NCBI GenBank assembly: GCA_023248785.1
Contig: JAHFDX010000167.1
Coordinates: forward strand, 1-7,682
Direction: 5' to 3'
DNA: 7,682 nt
Origin: Myxococcales bacterium
GTDB lineage: Bacteria; Myxococcota_A; Polyangia; Polyangiales; Polyangiaceae
Shown in pieces: positions 1 through 6,297 of this stretch. Numbering within the stretch: position 1 is the first letter of the stretch; every line of letters starts with the position of its first letter. The translations under genes and the position numbers were made by a program. Under the pieces are notes generated by a model. It searched no databases. It had not been told where the DNA came from and was given only the letters and a program-made list of their open reading frames with translations.

Positions 1-2
1 AA

Positions 3-1943
3 GATGAGCGCACTGCGTGTCTCCTCGAAGCGGGCGTCGAGTCACAGTTAGTCCCTGATTCCGACACCAAATTTGCCATGGGGGACTATCCCAAGTTCTG
101 TCGACCGGACCGATGGTGCAAAGACCTTTCAGCGTGGGGGTATCTGAAGGCCCTCGGCGAGTCTATCGCCGAGGGTTTCAAGGACGCTATAGGCGGCATA
201 GGCACGTGGCTGGGTGGGTTTGCGGACCACGTGAAGGGTGTGTGGAATCACGCGGGCCACGGTTGGACCATGAAAGTGATTGGTCACATTCCGTTTACCG
301 ACATCCCAATTGAGGTTCCGGTGAATCGTCCTGACCAGTGCTACGGCGAAGCCGCCGAGATTGGCCGAAATGGAGGCGACAACCTCCTCAACAACGCCCA
401 CGAAAGTGCCGACGCATTCTGGAGCAAGATCGGCAATACGATGGACCCCGTTCCGCTCGATAAACGCAAGAAGGAACTTGATCCGAAATGGGGTGAGCTG
501 AAGGAAAAACTCCTTGTGTCGACGGTGTCTGCGAGCGGAGCCACATGCGAGCGCGTGAAGAATTGGTTCCTCAGTTCAGACCATGGCAAGGAAGCCGTTA
601 ACCGCTGCACCACCGAGTTTGGGGCGCACACGAAACGTCTCAGCAAGGATCTCGACGATCTCTATGACATCCATATTGCAAAGTCCCTCCCACCACCGCC
701 TGCGCCCGAGATACACCCGGATTCCGAAAAGTTGGGGACAACCAAGAACGCCACACTTTTGACCTTCCTGTCGATGCACAACTCGATATCGATGGTGCGC
801 ACGCTTCCGATGATCCAGGTTGCGTTTGGTCTGAAGTTCAAGGGGCTCTCGGCCACCTCGTCGAGCGAACGCAACGATTGCAAAGCACGCCGAAAGGGAA
901 CCACGGTTGGGATGCTTCGAGGCGATGAGGTCTGCGAGATGCGTCACAACGCGACGCTAAAATACCTCGGTGTATCTGTCGCAGCGCCCGCGAACGAAAC
1001 CGCCGTTCAGAAGAGGGAACGCATCTATCAAGAGCGCCAAGAGTGCCAGCGAAGCCCGATGATGCGAGTGCATCATTCGAATCGTACCTTACGAAGGTGC
1101 CGCGCGATCTATGACGCTGAAATGAAGTCCGCGGGCTTGAAGGAGCGCGAAGACCTCGCGGAGGGCGGCGCAAAGAAGGATGTTCCGCACAGGGGAGAAG
1201 GCCCGAAGGGGCCCCTCGCCACTGAAGAGGGACCGGTGCCTACCCTCGCGTGGAAGAACACAAAGGAAACGGGCACCGACGTCGGCATGGGCGGCAATCG
1301 TTCCGTCTGGGTCGTGAGCTCCACGAAAACCGCCGGTGGCTTTTCCCTCCGGCGCTCCTTTGACCATGGAAAAACCTGGGAGAACGCACCGGGTGGCCTT
1401 ACGCAGATCTCCGTTGGCCCCGGTGGCGAGCCGTGGGGCGTCAACGACGTGGGCACAGTGTTTCGCTATTCTGCGGGCTGGAGCGCCGTTTTTGGAAAGC
1501 AAGCGAAAGACATTTCAGTCGGTGGCGACGGCAGCGTGTGGATCATAAGCAACGAACCGACAAGGGGCGGATTCGCGATCTACAAGCGGCTTTCGGACAA
1601 GGAGGGTTGGATGAAGGTCGATGGCGGTGCCGTTCGCATTGCCGTCGGTCCCTTTGGAATGCCTTGGGTTGTGAACGATGCGGGCAAGATTTTTTCGCGC
1701 ACGGCTGCCGGTTGGAAGGTGATGCCCGGATCTGCGAAGGACATTGCCGTCGGTCACAACGGCGTTGTGTGGGTCATCGGAACGGACCCAAGCTTCGGCG
1801 GCTTCGGTCTTCACTTCTGGCAAGGTGAGCAGAAAGGCTGGGCCGTCGTACCGAAAACCGGGGGGGTCAGCATCGCCGTCGGACCGGAAGGTCACCCGTG
1901 CGTCACGAACGACAAGAAGGAAGTGTGGTGCTTGGCGGAGTGA
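3..1943 (+). CDS. Tectonin beta-propeller protein with Cys-bearing N-terminus (5' end outside window)
   Basis: The role is unknown. The C-terminal third is a tectonin (TECPR-type) propeller, a fold known in lectin-like proteins that bind cell-surface glycans or lipopolysaccharide, so surface or sugar binding is a family-based guess. The first Met in frame is at 78, but the frame is open to the left edge with no stop, codons 3-77 read as ordinary protein, and there is no Shine-Dalgarno sequence before the ATG. I therefore treat the gene as 5'-partial. Numbering from that Met: residues 1-390 match no family I recognise and contain Cys pairs C157/C177, C268/C286 and C323/C341 in charged, probably helical stretches, suggesting disulfides and export. 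A Pro-rich linker lies near residue 207. Residues 392-621 are the propeller, with blades starting at W392, W434, W468, W511, W546 and W588. The signal peptide, if any, would be upstream. The TGA stop at 1941 faces trpC across 4 bp. The reading frame and propeller are secure; the start and function are not. Confidence 0.85.
   Translation, partial: DERTACLLEAGVESQLVPDSDTKFAMGDYPKFCRPDRWCKDLSAWGYLKALGESIAEGFKDAIGGIGTWLGGFADHVKGVWNHAGHGWTMKVIGHIPFTDIPIEVPVNRPDQCYGEAAEIGRNGGDNLLNNAHESADAFWSKIGNTMDPVPLDKRKKELDPKWGELKEKLLVSTVSASGATCERVKNWFLSSDHGKEAVNRCTTEFGAHTKRLSKDLDDLYDIHIAKSLPPPPAPEIHPDSEKLGTTKNATLLTFLSMHNSISMVRTLPMIQVAFGLKFKGLSATSSSERNDCKARRKGTTVGMLRGDEVCEMRHNATLKYLGVSVAAPANETAVQKRERIYQERQECQRSPMMRVHHSNRTLRRCRAIYDAEMKSAGLKEREDLAEGGAKKDVPHRGEGPKGPLATEEGPVPTLAWKNTKETGTDVGMGGNRSVWVVSSTKTAGGFSLRRSFDHGKTWENAPGGLTQISVGPGGEPWGVNDVGTVFRYSAGWSAVFGKQAKDISVGGDGSVWIISNEPTRGGFAIYKRLSDKEGWMKVDGGAVRIAVGPFGMPWVVNDAGKIFSRTAAGWKVMPGSAKDIAVGHNGVVWVIGTDPSFGGFGLHFWQGEQKGWAVVPKTGGVSIAVGPEGHPCVTNDKKEVWCLAE
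1251..1940 (+). repeat. Six tectonin blades arranged as three two-blade units
   Basis: Six blades each begin with Trp after a short turn and carry the tectonin core I-x-V-G-x-x-G-x-x-W-x-[IV]. Blade lengths alternate, long (42-43 residues) and short (33-35), so the true unit is a pair of about 76-78 residues: 1251-1478, 1479-1712 and 1713-1940. Long blades carry a conserved Gly-Gly-Phe in the loop. Short blades carry V-G-P-x-G-x-P-W-x-V-N-D. The last short blade is altered, with Cys (C608) where the others have Trp, and a second Cys (C618) sits three residues before the end. Units 2 and 3 are still clearly similar as DNA around 1501-1545 and 1735-1779. Six blades matches known six-bladed tectonin lectins. 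Confidence 0.85.
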
Positions 1944-1947
1944 TCGC

Positions 1948-2739
1948 TCAAGCGTCGTTTGCGCAGGCAGCGTCACACAACTTCAATAGAAGAGGGCGCG
2001 GATCGTCGAGGCGCATTAACGCTTCGCCGATCAGCGCCGCGTCTGCTCGTGAGACTGCGACTTTTCGCACGTCTTCTGCGGTTTTCAGACCTGACAGGTG
2101 AACCCCAACTACGTCGCGCGGAATGCGTGTGAGAACTCGCGCGGCGCGGTCTACGTCTATAGCAAGCGTCTCTAGGTCCCGTGCGTTCACACCCACGATG
2201 CGTGCACCCTGCGTAAGCGCGTCCGCGAGTTCTTCTTGGGTCGCCACCTCAACGAGTGGCTCCATGTGGTGGGCACGCGCATGGCTCAGAAGCTCGTGCA
2301 ATCGGACGCCTTGCGTGATGCGTGCAATCAGCAAGATCGAATCTGCGCCCATTCTTGCGGCTCGTTCAATTTGACGCTCGGAGATTACGAATTCCTTGGC
2401 CAGGATCCGCACGTTGGGAAATGTGGCGCCTATGCGGCAACGCGTATCGGTCAGATGCTCGTACGCGCCTGCAAAATAGTGTTCATCACAGAGCACACTG
2501 ATCATGCGCGCTCCACATGCTGCATACGCGTGCGCTCGATCCGATACCGTGAGCGCGCGAGATAGTTCCCCCGCACTCGGGCTCTTGTATTTGATCTCAG
2601 TCAGCAAGTGTAGGGCGCCCCCTGATGCTCGAGTGAGCCATGGGACAACGGGTCTCGGTGAAAATGGATTGTTCGGCTCCGGACCCCATGATGCAACTTC
2701 GCGCTCTTTGCGATCTATGATCTCAGCGAGCAGGCTCAT
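1948..2739 (-). CDS. trpC: Indole-3-glycerol phosphate synthase
   Basis: Cytosolic enzyme of tryptophan synthesis. It decarboxylates and cyclises 1-(2-carboxyphenylamino)-1-deoxyribulose 5-phosphate to indole-3-glycerol phosphate. The 263 residues form one (beta/alpha)8 barrel of normal length, with no fused TrpF domain. Visible active-site elements are E48, K50 and S53 in the E-I-K-x-K-S-P-S segment, the S-V-L-x-D-E-x-Y-F loop (81-89), K115 in A-K-E-F, E164 in L-V-E-V, N185 in G-V-N-x-R-D-L, and S216. The Glu that normally precedes that Ser (E-S-G in most family members) is Leu215 here, which is unusual. The ATG at 2739 is chosen because it overlaps the trpD stop as ATGA and gives the family-like M-S-L-L-A-E-I-I start; the frame stays open upstream to 2820 but there it overlaps trpD. 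A weak GAGACG lies just upstream, so translation is probably coupled to trpD. The family assignment is secure; full activity is less certain because of Leu215. Confidence 0.95.
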   Translation of the reverse strand: MSLLAEIIDRKEREVASWGPEPNNPFSPRPVVPWLTRASGGALHLLTEIKYKSPSAGELSRALTVSDRAHAYAACGARMISVLCDEHYFAGAYEHLTDTRCRIGATFPNVRILAKEFVISERQIERAARMGADSILLIARITQGVRLHELLSHARAHHMEPLVEVATQEELADALTQGARIVGVNARDLETLAIDVDRAARVLTRIPRDVVGVHLSGLKTAEDVRKVAVSRADAALIGEALMRLDDPRPLLLKLCDAACANDA

Positions 2740-3752
2740 CGAAGCGTCTCGGCCGTCCACCGAGCAAGGAGGCTCCTTGCGGCTCCAGAATCGATCGCTT
2801 GCCGCGCACGCACGACGCACTCGGGGTACGAATCGCCTGTCGCGACGGCGATTGCAGCGGCGGCGTTAAGGAGCGTGGCATTTCGTGCTGAATGTTCGAC
2901 CCCGGAAAGAACTGTTCGAAGGACGTGTGCGTTGAACGCAGCATCGCCTCCGGCAATGGAATGCAATGAAGTGAATTTGAGCCCGAAGTCCGAGGGCGTG
3001 ACAGTGAATGAGCGCTTCTTGCCGTTGACCACTTCGACGATTTTCGATCGCGCGCACGGGCTCACTTCGTCAAGACCATCTTCGCCACGCACTACCCATG
3101 CGCGTGTGACCCCAAGTTGCAGGAGCGCGTCGGCTGCGGATTCAACCAACCCGTCGCTATAGACGCCGAGGAGCTGGTGCGTTGTCTTGGCCGGATTCAA
3201 AAGAGGCCCCAGCGCGTTGAAGATCGTGCGAAAGCCAAGTTTCTTGCGTACGGATGCCGCGTGACGAAGTGCTGGATGAAACGCCGGGGCATAAAGAAAC
3301 GTGATGCCGATCGTCTTGAGGAGCTGAACATGCCGCTCTACGGGAGCCTCGATTCGAAGGCCGAGTGCTTCAAGAACGTCAGCGCTACCGGAACGGCTCG
3401 AGACCGAGCGATTGCCATGTTTCGCCACGGCAATTCCGCATGACGCGACAACGATGGCCGCCACCGTGGAGATGTTAACGGTTCCTTGCCCGTCACCGCC
3501 TGTACCACACGTATCGAATGCCATGGGCAGACCGTGAGCAACGACCGTCATGCGCTCGCGTAACACACAGGCGGCGGCCACAAGGTGCTCGGTGCGATCG
3601 CCACCTTCCATGTTGAGGGCCGTGAGAAACGCAGCCGACGTTTCGGGTGTCATCGTGCCAGACAGAATGTCCGTTACCCCCTCGCGAACAAGGTCCGTCG
3701 CGGGCTCACCACGTTCGAGGGCACTGATGAGATCGGCTACGAGCGGAGACAT
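2736..3752 (-). CDS. trpD: Anthranilate phosphoribosyltransferase
   Basis: Cytosolic enzyme transferring the phosphoribosyl group of PRPP to anthranilate, the step after anthranilate synthase. Its 338 residues are the normal length for the stand-alone enzyme. Hallmarks are all present: the G-T-G-G-D PRPP loop at 83-87, N-I-S-T at 93-96, the K-H-G-N-R-S-V-S-S-R-S-G-S-A-D stretch at 111-125, the R-K-K-L-G-F-R-T-I-F-N and L-G-P-L-L-N-P segments at 169-187, and D-G-L-D-E-V-S at 225-231, which carries the Asp-Glu pair for the second magnesium. The frame is open upstream to 4109, but the ATG at 3752 is chosen because AAAGGA lies five bases before it and the N-terminus then matches the family. The start overlaps the end of trpG by 16 nt and the TGA stop shares four bases with the trpC start, so the three genes are very likely one transcript with coupled translation. 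Nothing in the sequence looks damaged. Confidence 0.97.
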   Translation of the reverse strand: MSPLVADLISALERGEPATDLVREGVTDILSGTMTPETSAAFLTALNMEGGDRTEHLVAAACVLRERMTVVAHGLPMAFDTCGTGGDGQGTVNISTVAAIVVASCGIAVAKHGNRSVSSRSGSADVLEALGLRIEAPVERHVQLLKTIGITFLYAPAFHPALRHAASVRKKLGFRTIFNALGPLLNPAKTTHQLLGVYSDGLVESAADALLQLGVTRAWVVRGEDGLDEVSPCARSKIVEVVNGKKRSFTVTPSDFGLKFTSLHSIAGGDAAFNAHVLRTVLSGVEHSARNATLLNAAAAIAVATGDSYPECVVRARQAIDSGAARSLLARWTAETLR

Positions 3753-4357
3753 GCCTGTCCTTTCTGTCGGAACGCATCGACTAGCTTGAGCCAGTTTCGC
3801 AAGAGGTCCTTCCCGTAGCTGGTCAAGATACTTTCCGGATGAAATTGAACGCCATCGATCGGGAGTGTCCGATGGCGGAGGCCCATGATTTCGTTCTCCG
3901 CCGTCCATGCTGTGACTTCGAAGCACGATGGCAACGTTGCGCGTTCCACGATAAGCGAATGATAACGCGTCGCCTCGAATGGAGAGGGAAGACCCGCAAA
4001 TATGCCGTCTCCCGCATTGAGAATCGGCGATGTGCGCCCATGCATGAGTCGCTCGGCACGAACAACCCGTCCACCAAACGCTTGTCCTATGGACTGGTGC
4101 CCGAGGCACACGCCGAAGATGGGACGCTTGCCCTGTTCTTCTTGAATCACATCGAGCGTGATTCCCGCCTCATTCGGCGTGCACGGACCAGGGGAAAGCA
4201 AGATTCCGTTGGGCGAGAGCGAGTTCACGTCGCCCGCGGCGAGCGCATCGTTCAGCACCACGTCGCAGTCGGCACCGAGCTCGCCCAAGTATTGAACGAG
4301 ATTGTACGTAAACGAATCGTAATTATCGATGATCAAAATTCGTAAACCCGATGACAC
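3737..4357 (-). CDS. trpG: Anthranilate synthase component II, glutamine amidotransferase
   Basis: Class I (triad) glutamine amidotransferase subunit. It releases ammonia from glutamine and passes it to TrpE for anthranilate formation. Its 206 residues are slightly longer than the usual 190-200. The N-terminus I-I-D-N-Y-D-S-F-T-Y-N-L (9-20), oxyanion segment S-P-G-P-C-T-P (55-61), nucleophile C84 in G-V-C-L-G-H-Q, H-G-R-T-S (106-110), Y-H-S-L (132-135), and the H173 and E175 pair in F-H-P-E-S are all intact. The start is GTG at 4357: an in-frame TGA lies 39 bases upstream, no ATG is available, and this start gives the expected N-terminus. The Shine-Dalgarno sequence is poor. The gene follows the L,D-transpeptidase stop by 36 bp and overlaps trpD by 16 nt. 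Because trpE is not adjacent, the subunit could also serve aminodeoxychorismate synthase, as dual TrpG/PabA proteins do; the trpD neighbour favours the tryptophan role. Confidence 0.95.
   Translation of the reverse strand: MSSGLRILIIDNYDSFTYNLVQYLGELGADCDVVLNDALAAGDVNSLSPNGILLSPGPCTPNEAGITLDVIQEEQGKRPIFGVCLGHQSIGQAFGGRVVRAERLMHGRTSPILNAGDGIFAGLPSPFEATRYHSLIVERATLPSCFEVTAWTAENEIMGLRHRTLPIDGVQFHPESILTSYGKDLLRNWLKLVDAFRQKGQACLRS
3758..3763 (-). promoter_or_regulatory. Ribosome binding site of trpD
   Basis: On the minus strand this reads AAAGGA, five bases before the ATG at 3752. It lies inside the last codons of trpG and decides the trpD start against the longer open frame upstream. Confidence 0.7.
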
Positions 4358-4375
4358 ACTTGCAGTGTACGGCGC

Positions 4376-4387
4376 TCTCTGCAGAGA
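4376..4387. other. Perfect 12-bp palindrome between the transpeptidase gene and trpG
   Basis: TCTCTGCAGAGA is a perfect palindrome lying wholly inside the 36-bp gap before trpG. A second, weaker inverted repeat (AGTCA, eight bases, TGACT) covers the transpeptidase stop at 4392-4409. There is no T-run after either on the minus strand, so they do not look like a terminator. A dimeric regulator site ahead of trpG is possible, but a short palindrome can occur by chance and no known operator was recognised. Confidence 0.3.
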
Positions 4388-4393
4388 TCCCAG

Positions 4394-6001
4394 TCAGTGG
4401 ACAATGACTCGGGTCCCTTGCCTGTCCGAAGAGGACCAGGCGCCGTGCCATCCTTCGGGCAACTGCGGATCGCTCCAGTGAAACAGGTCCCTCGCATCCC
4501 AAGGCGCAAGATTCACGCAGCCGTGACTTTTGACGCGTCCAAACTCCTGGTGCCAAAAGGCACCGTGCAACGCATAGCCACCATTGAAGTACTGAATGTA
4601 GGGCACATCTTGAATGGAATAGGGCCCGTCAGCCGCCGTATCGGCATTGCCGTCCATCGTGGCGGAAATGTGCTTCTCGCGGATACGAAACGTTCCCGGT
4701 GGTGTCTCGTGGTCCTTACGGCCGGACGATACCACCGTCGCAAATACCGGCTTCTCACCGACAAATGCGACGAGGGTTTGGCGCTCAAGATTGACGTCGA
4801 TCCACTTTTCGTTGGATCCGAGTTTTTCGGGCAAAGGTCCCGGTTCGGTCTTGGTGCCTTCGCCGAGGGCAAGCCACCATCCTTCTGTGGTTTCTTCGTA
4901 TGTTTTTCCTTTGATCGAAGTGCTGGTGCCGGTCAGCCCCACGATCGTGAGCCTGGGAACTGAACCCGATTGGCTGGCGCTGCGCTTGTCGTCAGATAGC
5001 TTCCATTTGTGCGCATTGCGCGAGATCACAAATCCAACGGGCAACTTGTCGATATGGTTGCCGTCACGATCGCGGCCGATCCATACGCCTCGATAGTCGC
5101 TCGGCGGTTTGGCCAGCCATACGCGATCTGCAGGCGCAACCATTCCATCGACCGTTGTCCACCACGTTGAGCCATTCGCGGTAAAACGCTCGTCGATCGA
5201 AAGGTAGAAACCTTTGACCATTCGCTTGGCGACGATGCTGTCGTCATCCTCTTCAAGTTCTTCGAGAGTGACCTGTGGCGGCGCACTCGCGTCATGGTCC
5301 CGAAGATACCAAGGTAGTTTCTCGTTGGCTGCCTGCTCTTCGCCGAGGCCGGCATCGTCCTCCGTATCGTCGTTGGCCTTCTTTTTCTTGGGTTTGGTAA
5401 GCCAAGGCTCATGCTCTCTTCGCTGTTCGCGCGAAGGGACTTCGCGGTAAAGTGGCGTGCCGTTCGATCCGTTGATCCCATACGTATATGGCAAGGGGCC
5501 ATTGGGATCCGGCGGACGATTGAGTTTGAACTTCGGGTGGCTGAGATCGAGAGTGGCATATCTTCCACAAACGTAACCGCCGTCGATCAGTTGAAACCAG
5601 CCCTCGGCGCAATTTTTGTTCTTTCGAACAGGTATTGGGTTGACGGGAGCCTTGGCTCCACGACGCATGTAACCGAGACGGATCGATTTTGATCCCTCTG
5701 AAACATTGCGGCGCTTTTTGCTCTTGGGCCGGTCCGGATTTGCGGGCCACTCGGGTTCGCTCATGATGAGCGCCTGAAAGCCAGTTGCGCCAAGGTAGGG
5801 GCCAGCGAAGTGCTCGGAAGCGCGCGTTCCGGCGTCTGGCGTGGCAGGTGGCGTGGAGGGCGACTGTTCGGCGGACGTCGAAGATTCTGGCCCGGAATCA
5901 ATTGCAGCGGATGAGCGCGACGCGTCCAATTTGCCAACGCGTGAAATCTGATCGCACGCAAGTGTGCAAGGGGCGACCAGCAACAACGTAAAGCGGCACA
6001 T
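4394..6001 (-). CDS. YkuD-family L,D-transpeptidase, probable lipoprotein
   Basis: Probably a peptidoglycan-modifying enzyme of the cell envelope; the YkuD fold makes 3-3 cross-links or attaches proteins to meso-diaminopimelate. From the ATG at 6001 it is 535 residues. Residues 1-16 form a short hydrophobic signal ending T-L-A-C, a slightly atypical lipobox with C16 as lipidation site. A Ser/Thr/Pro-rich linker (17-60) follows, then an SH3-like segment with C131 and C145, a long charged linker (about 190-262) with a Lys run and acidic clusters, and a second SH3-like segment around 265-310. The catalytic domain spans about 400-512 with T-P-P-G-T-F, H479 and S492-H-G-C495-V-N-L, C495 being the nucleophile. 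All key residues are present. The start is uncertain: a GTG at 6088 has a better ribosome site, and the frame is open to a TTG at 6163. The gene lies 36 bp upstream of trpG on the same strand, so it may be transcribed together with the trp genes. Confidence 0.9.
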   Translation of the reverse strand: MCRFTLLLVAPCTLACDQISRVGKLDASRSSAAIDSGPESSTSAEQSPSTPPATPDAGTRASEHFAGPYLGATGFQALIMSEPEWPANPDRPKSKKRRNVSEGSKSIRLGYMRRGAKAPVNPIPVRKNKNCAEGWFQLIDGGYVCGRYATLDLSHPKFKLNRPPDPNGPLPYTYGINGSNGTPLYREVPSREQRREHEPWLTKPKKKKANDDTEDDAGLGEEQAANEKLPWYLRDHDASAPPQVTLEELEEDDDSIVAKRMVKGFYLSIDERFTANGSTWWTTVDGMVAPADRVWLAKPPSDYRGVWIGRDRDGNHIDKLPVGFVISRNAHKWKLSDDKRSASQSGSVPRLTIVGLTGTSTSIKGKTYEETTEGWWLALGEGTKTEPGPLPEKLGSNEKWIDVNLERQTLVAFVGEKPVFATVVSSGRKDHETPPGTFRIREKHISATMDGNADTAADGPYSIQDVPYIQYFNGGYALHGAFWHQEFGRVKSHGCVNLAPWDARDLFHWSDPQLPEGWHGAWSSSDRQGTRVIVH

Positions 6002-6094
6002 CCGCGGAAAGAGGCGCGTGGGGGCGCGCGTTGAGTTGTACGCTATGGTTGTGTCTGCGGTGGACGCCTTTAACGACAACTTTTGCACGGTTCG

Positions 6095-6100
6095 CCTCTC
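6095..6100 (-). promoter_or_regulatory. Candidate ribosome binding site for an alternative transpeptidase start
   Basis: The minus strand reads GAGAGG, six bases before a GTG at 6088 that is in frame with the L,D-transpeptidase. Starting there would add 29 residues before the hydrophobic signal. The ATG at 6001 lacks any purine-rich site but places the signal at the N-terminus, so the two lines of evidence conflict. Confidence 0.35.
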
Positions 6101-6175
6101 GCCAGTATCGCCGGAACGTCTTTTGACACCAGTTTCCGGCAGTCCGCTTTGTTTGGCCCGCAAAACGGCGGCCTT

Positions 6176-6198
6176 GCCCGCTCACCCGGGTTTTTTTT
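6176..6198 (+). terminator. Weak terminator-like hairpin with T8 tract
   Basis: CCCG at 6177-6180 can pair with CGGG at 6187-6190 across a six-base loop, with one extra G-T pair, followed by eight T. The stem is short. No plus-strand gene ends before it, so if real it would end an antisense or small RNA from the transpeptidase upstream region. Chance is the more likely explanation. Confidence 0.2.
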
Positions 6199-6282
6199 GG
6201 GTCGAGATGCATCGGACGTGCCGGTTGCGCGATCGGACAGCAGACCGGCACGGTATGCGTCGGCGATCCAGGGTCAAGGCGT

Positions 6283-6287
6283 GGGAG
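6283..6287 (+). promoter_or_regulatory. Probable ribosome binding site of the TonB-like gene
   Basis: GGGAG lies ten bases before the GTG at 6298. It is only one base from another in-frame GTG at 6289, so it favours 6298 as the start, although the spacing is on the long side. Confidence 0.4.
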
Positions 6288-6297
6288 CGTGTCGATC

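Larger units (their letters stand above)
6002..6297. other. Divergent intergenic region
   Basis: This stretch of about 296 bp separates the minus-strand transpeptidase from the plus-strand TonB-like gene, so promoters for both should lie here. I found no convincing -35/-10 pair on either strand. A plus-strand TTGACA at 6123 has no matching -10. An eight-T run at 6191-6198 follows a short hairpin. The open frames crossing this stretch have no recognisable protein content. Confidence 0.5.

Noticed and set aside
1515..1976. Minus-strand open frame of 153 codons over the tectonin repeats
   Set aside because: It is the reverse-frame shadow of the repeated propeller coding sequence and runs through the convergent junction without any motif.
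1941..1990. A shared bidirectional terminator between the tectonin gene and trpC
   Set aside because: I found no GC-rich hairpin with a T-run on either strand near the junction.
1948..2820. A longer TrpC starting at 2820
   Set aside because: It would overlap the conserved C-terminus of TrpD by about 85 bases; the ATG at 2739 gives the usual N-terminus and an ATGA junction.
2736..4109. A longer 457-residue TrpD starting at 4109
   Set aside because: The extra 119 residues overlap trpG almost entirely in another frame and are unlike TrpD; the ATG at 3752 has a good ribosome site and normal family length.
6123..6153. TTGACA on the plus strand as a -35 box for the TonB-like gene
   Set aside because: No -10-like hexamer lies at 15-19 bases downstream; the candidates (such as GCTTTG) do not resemble TATAAT.
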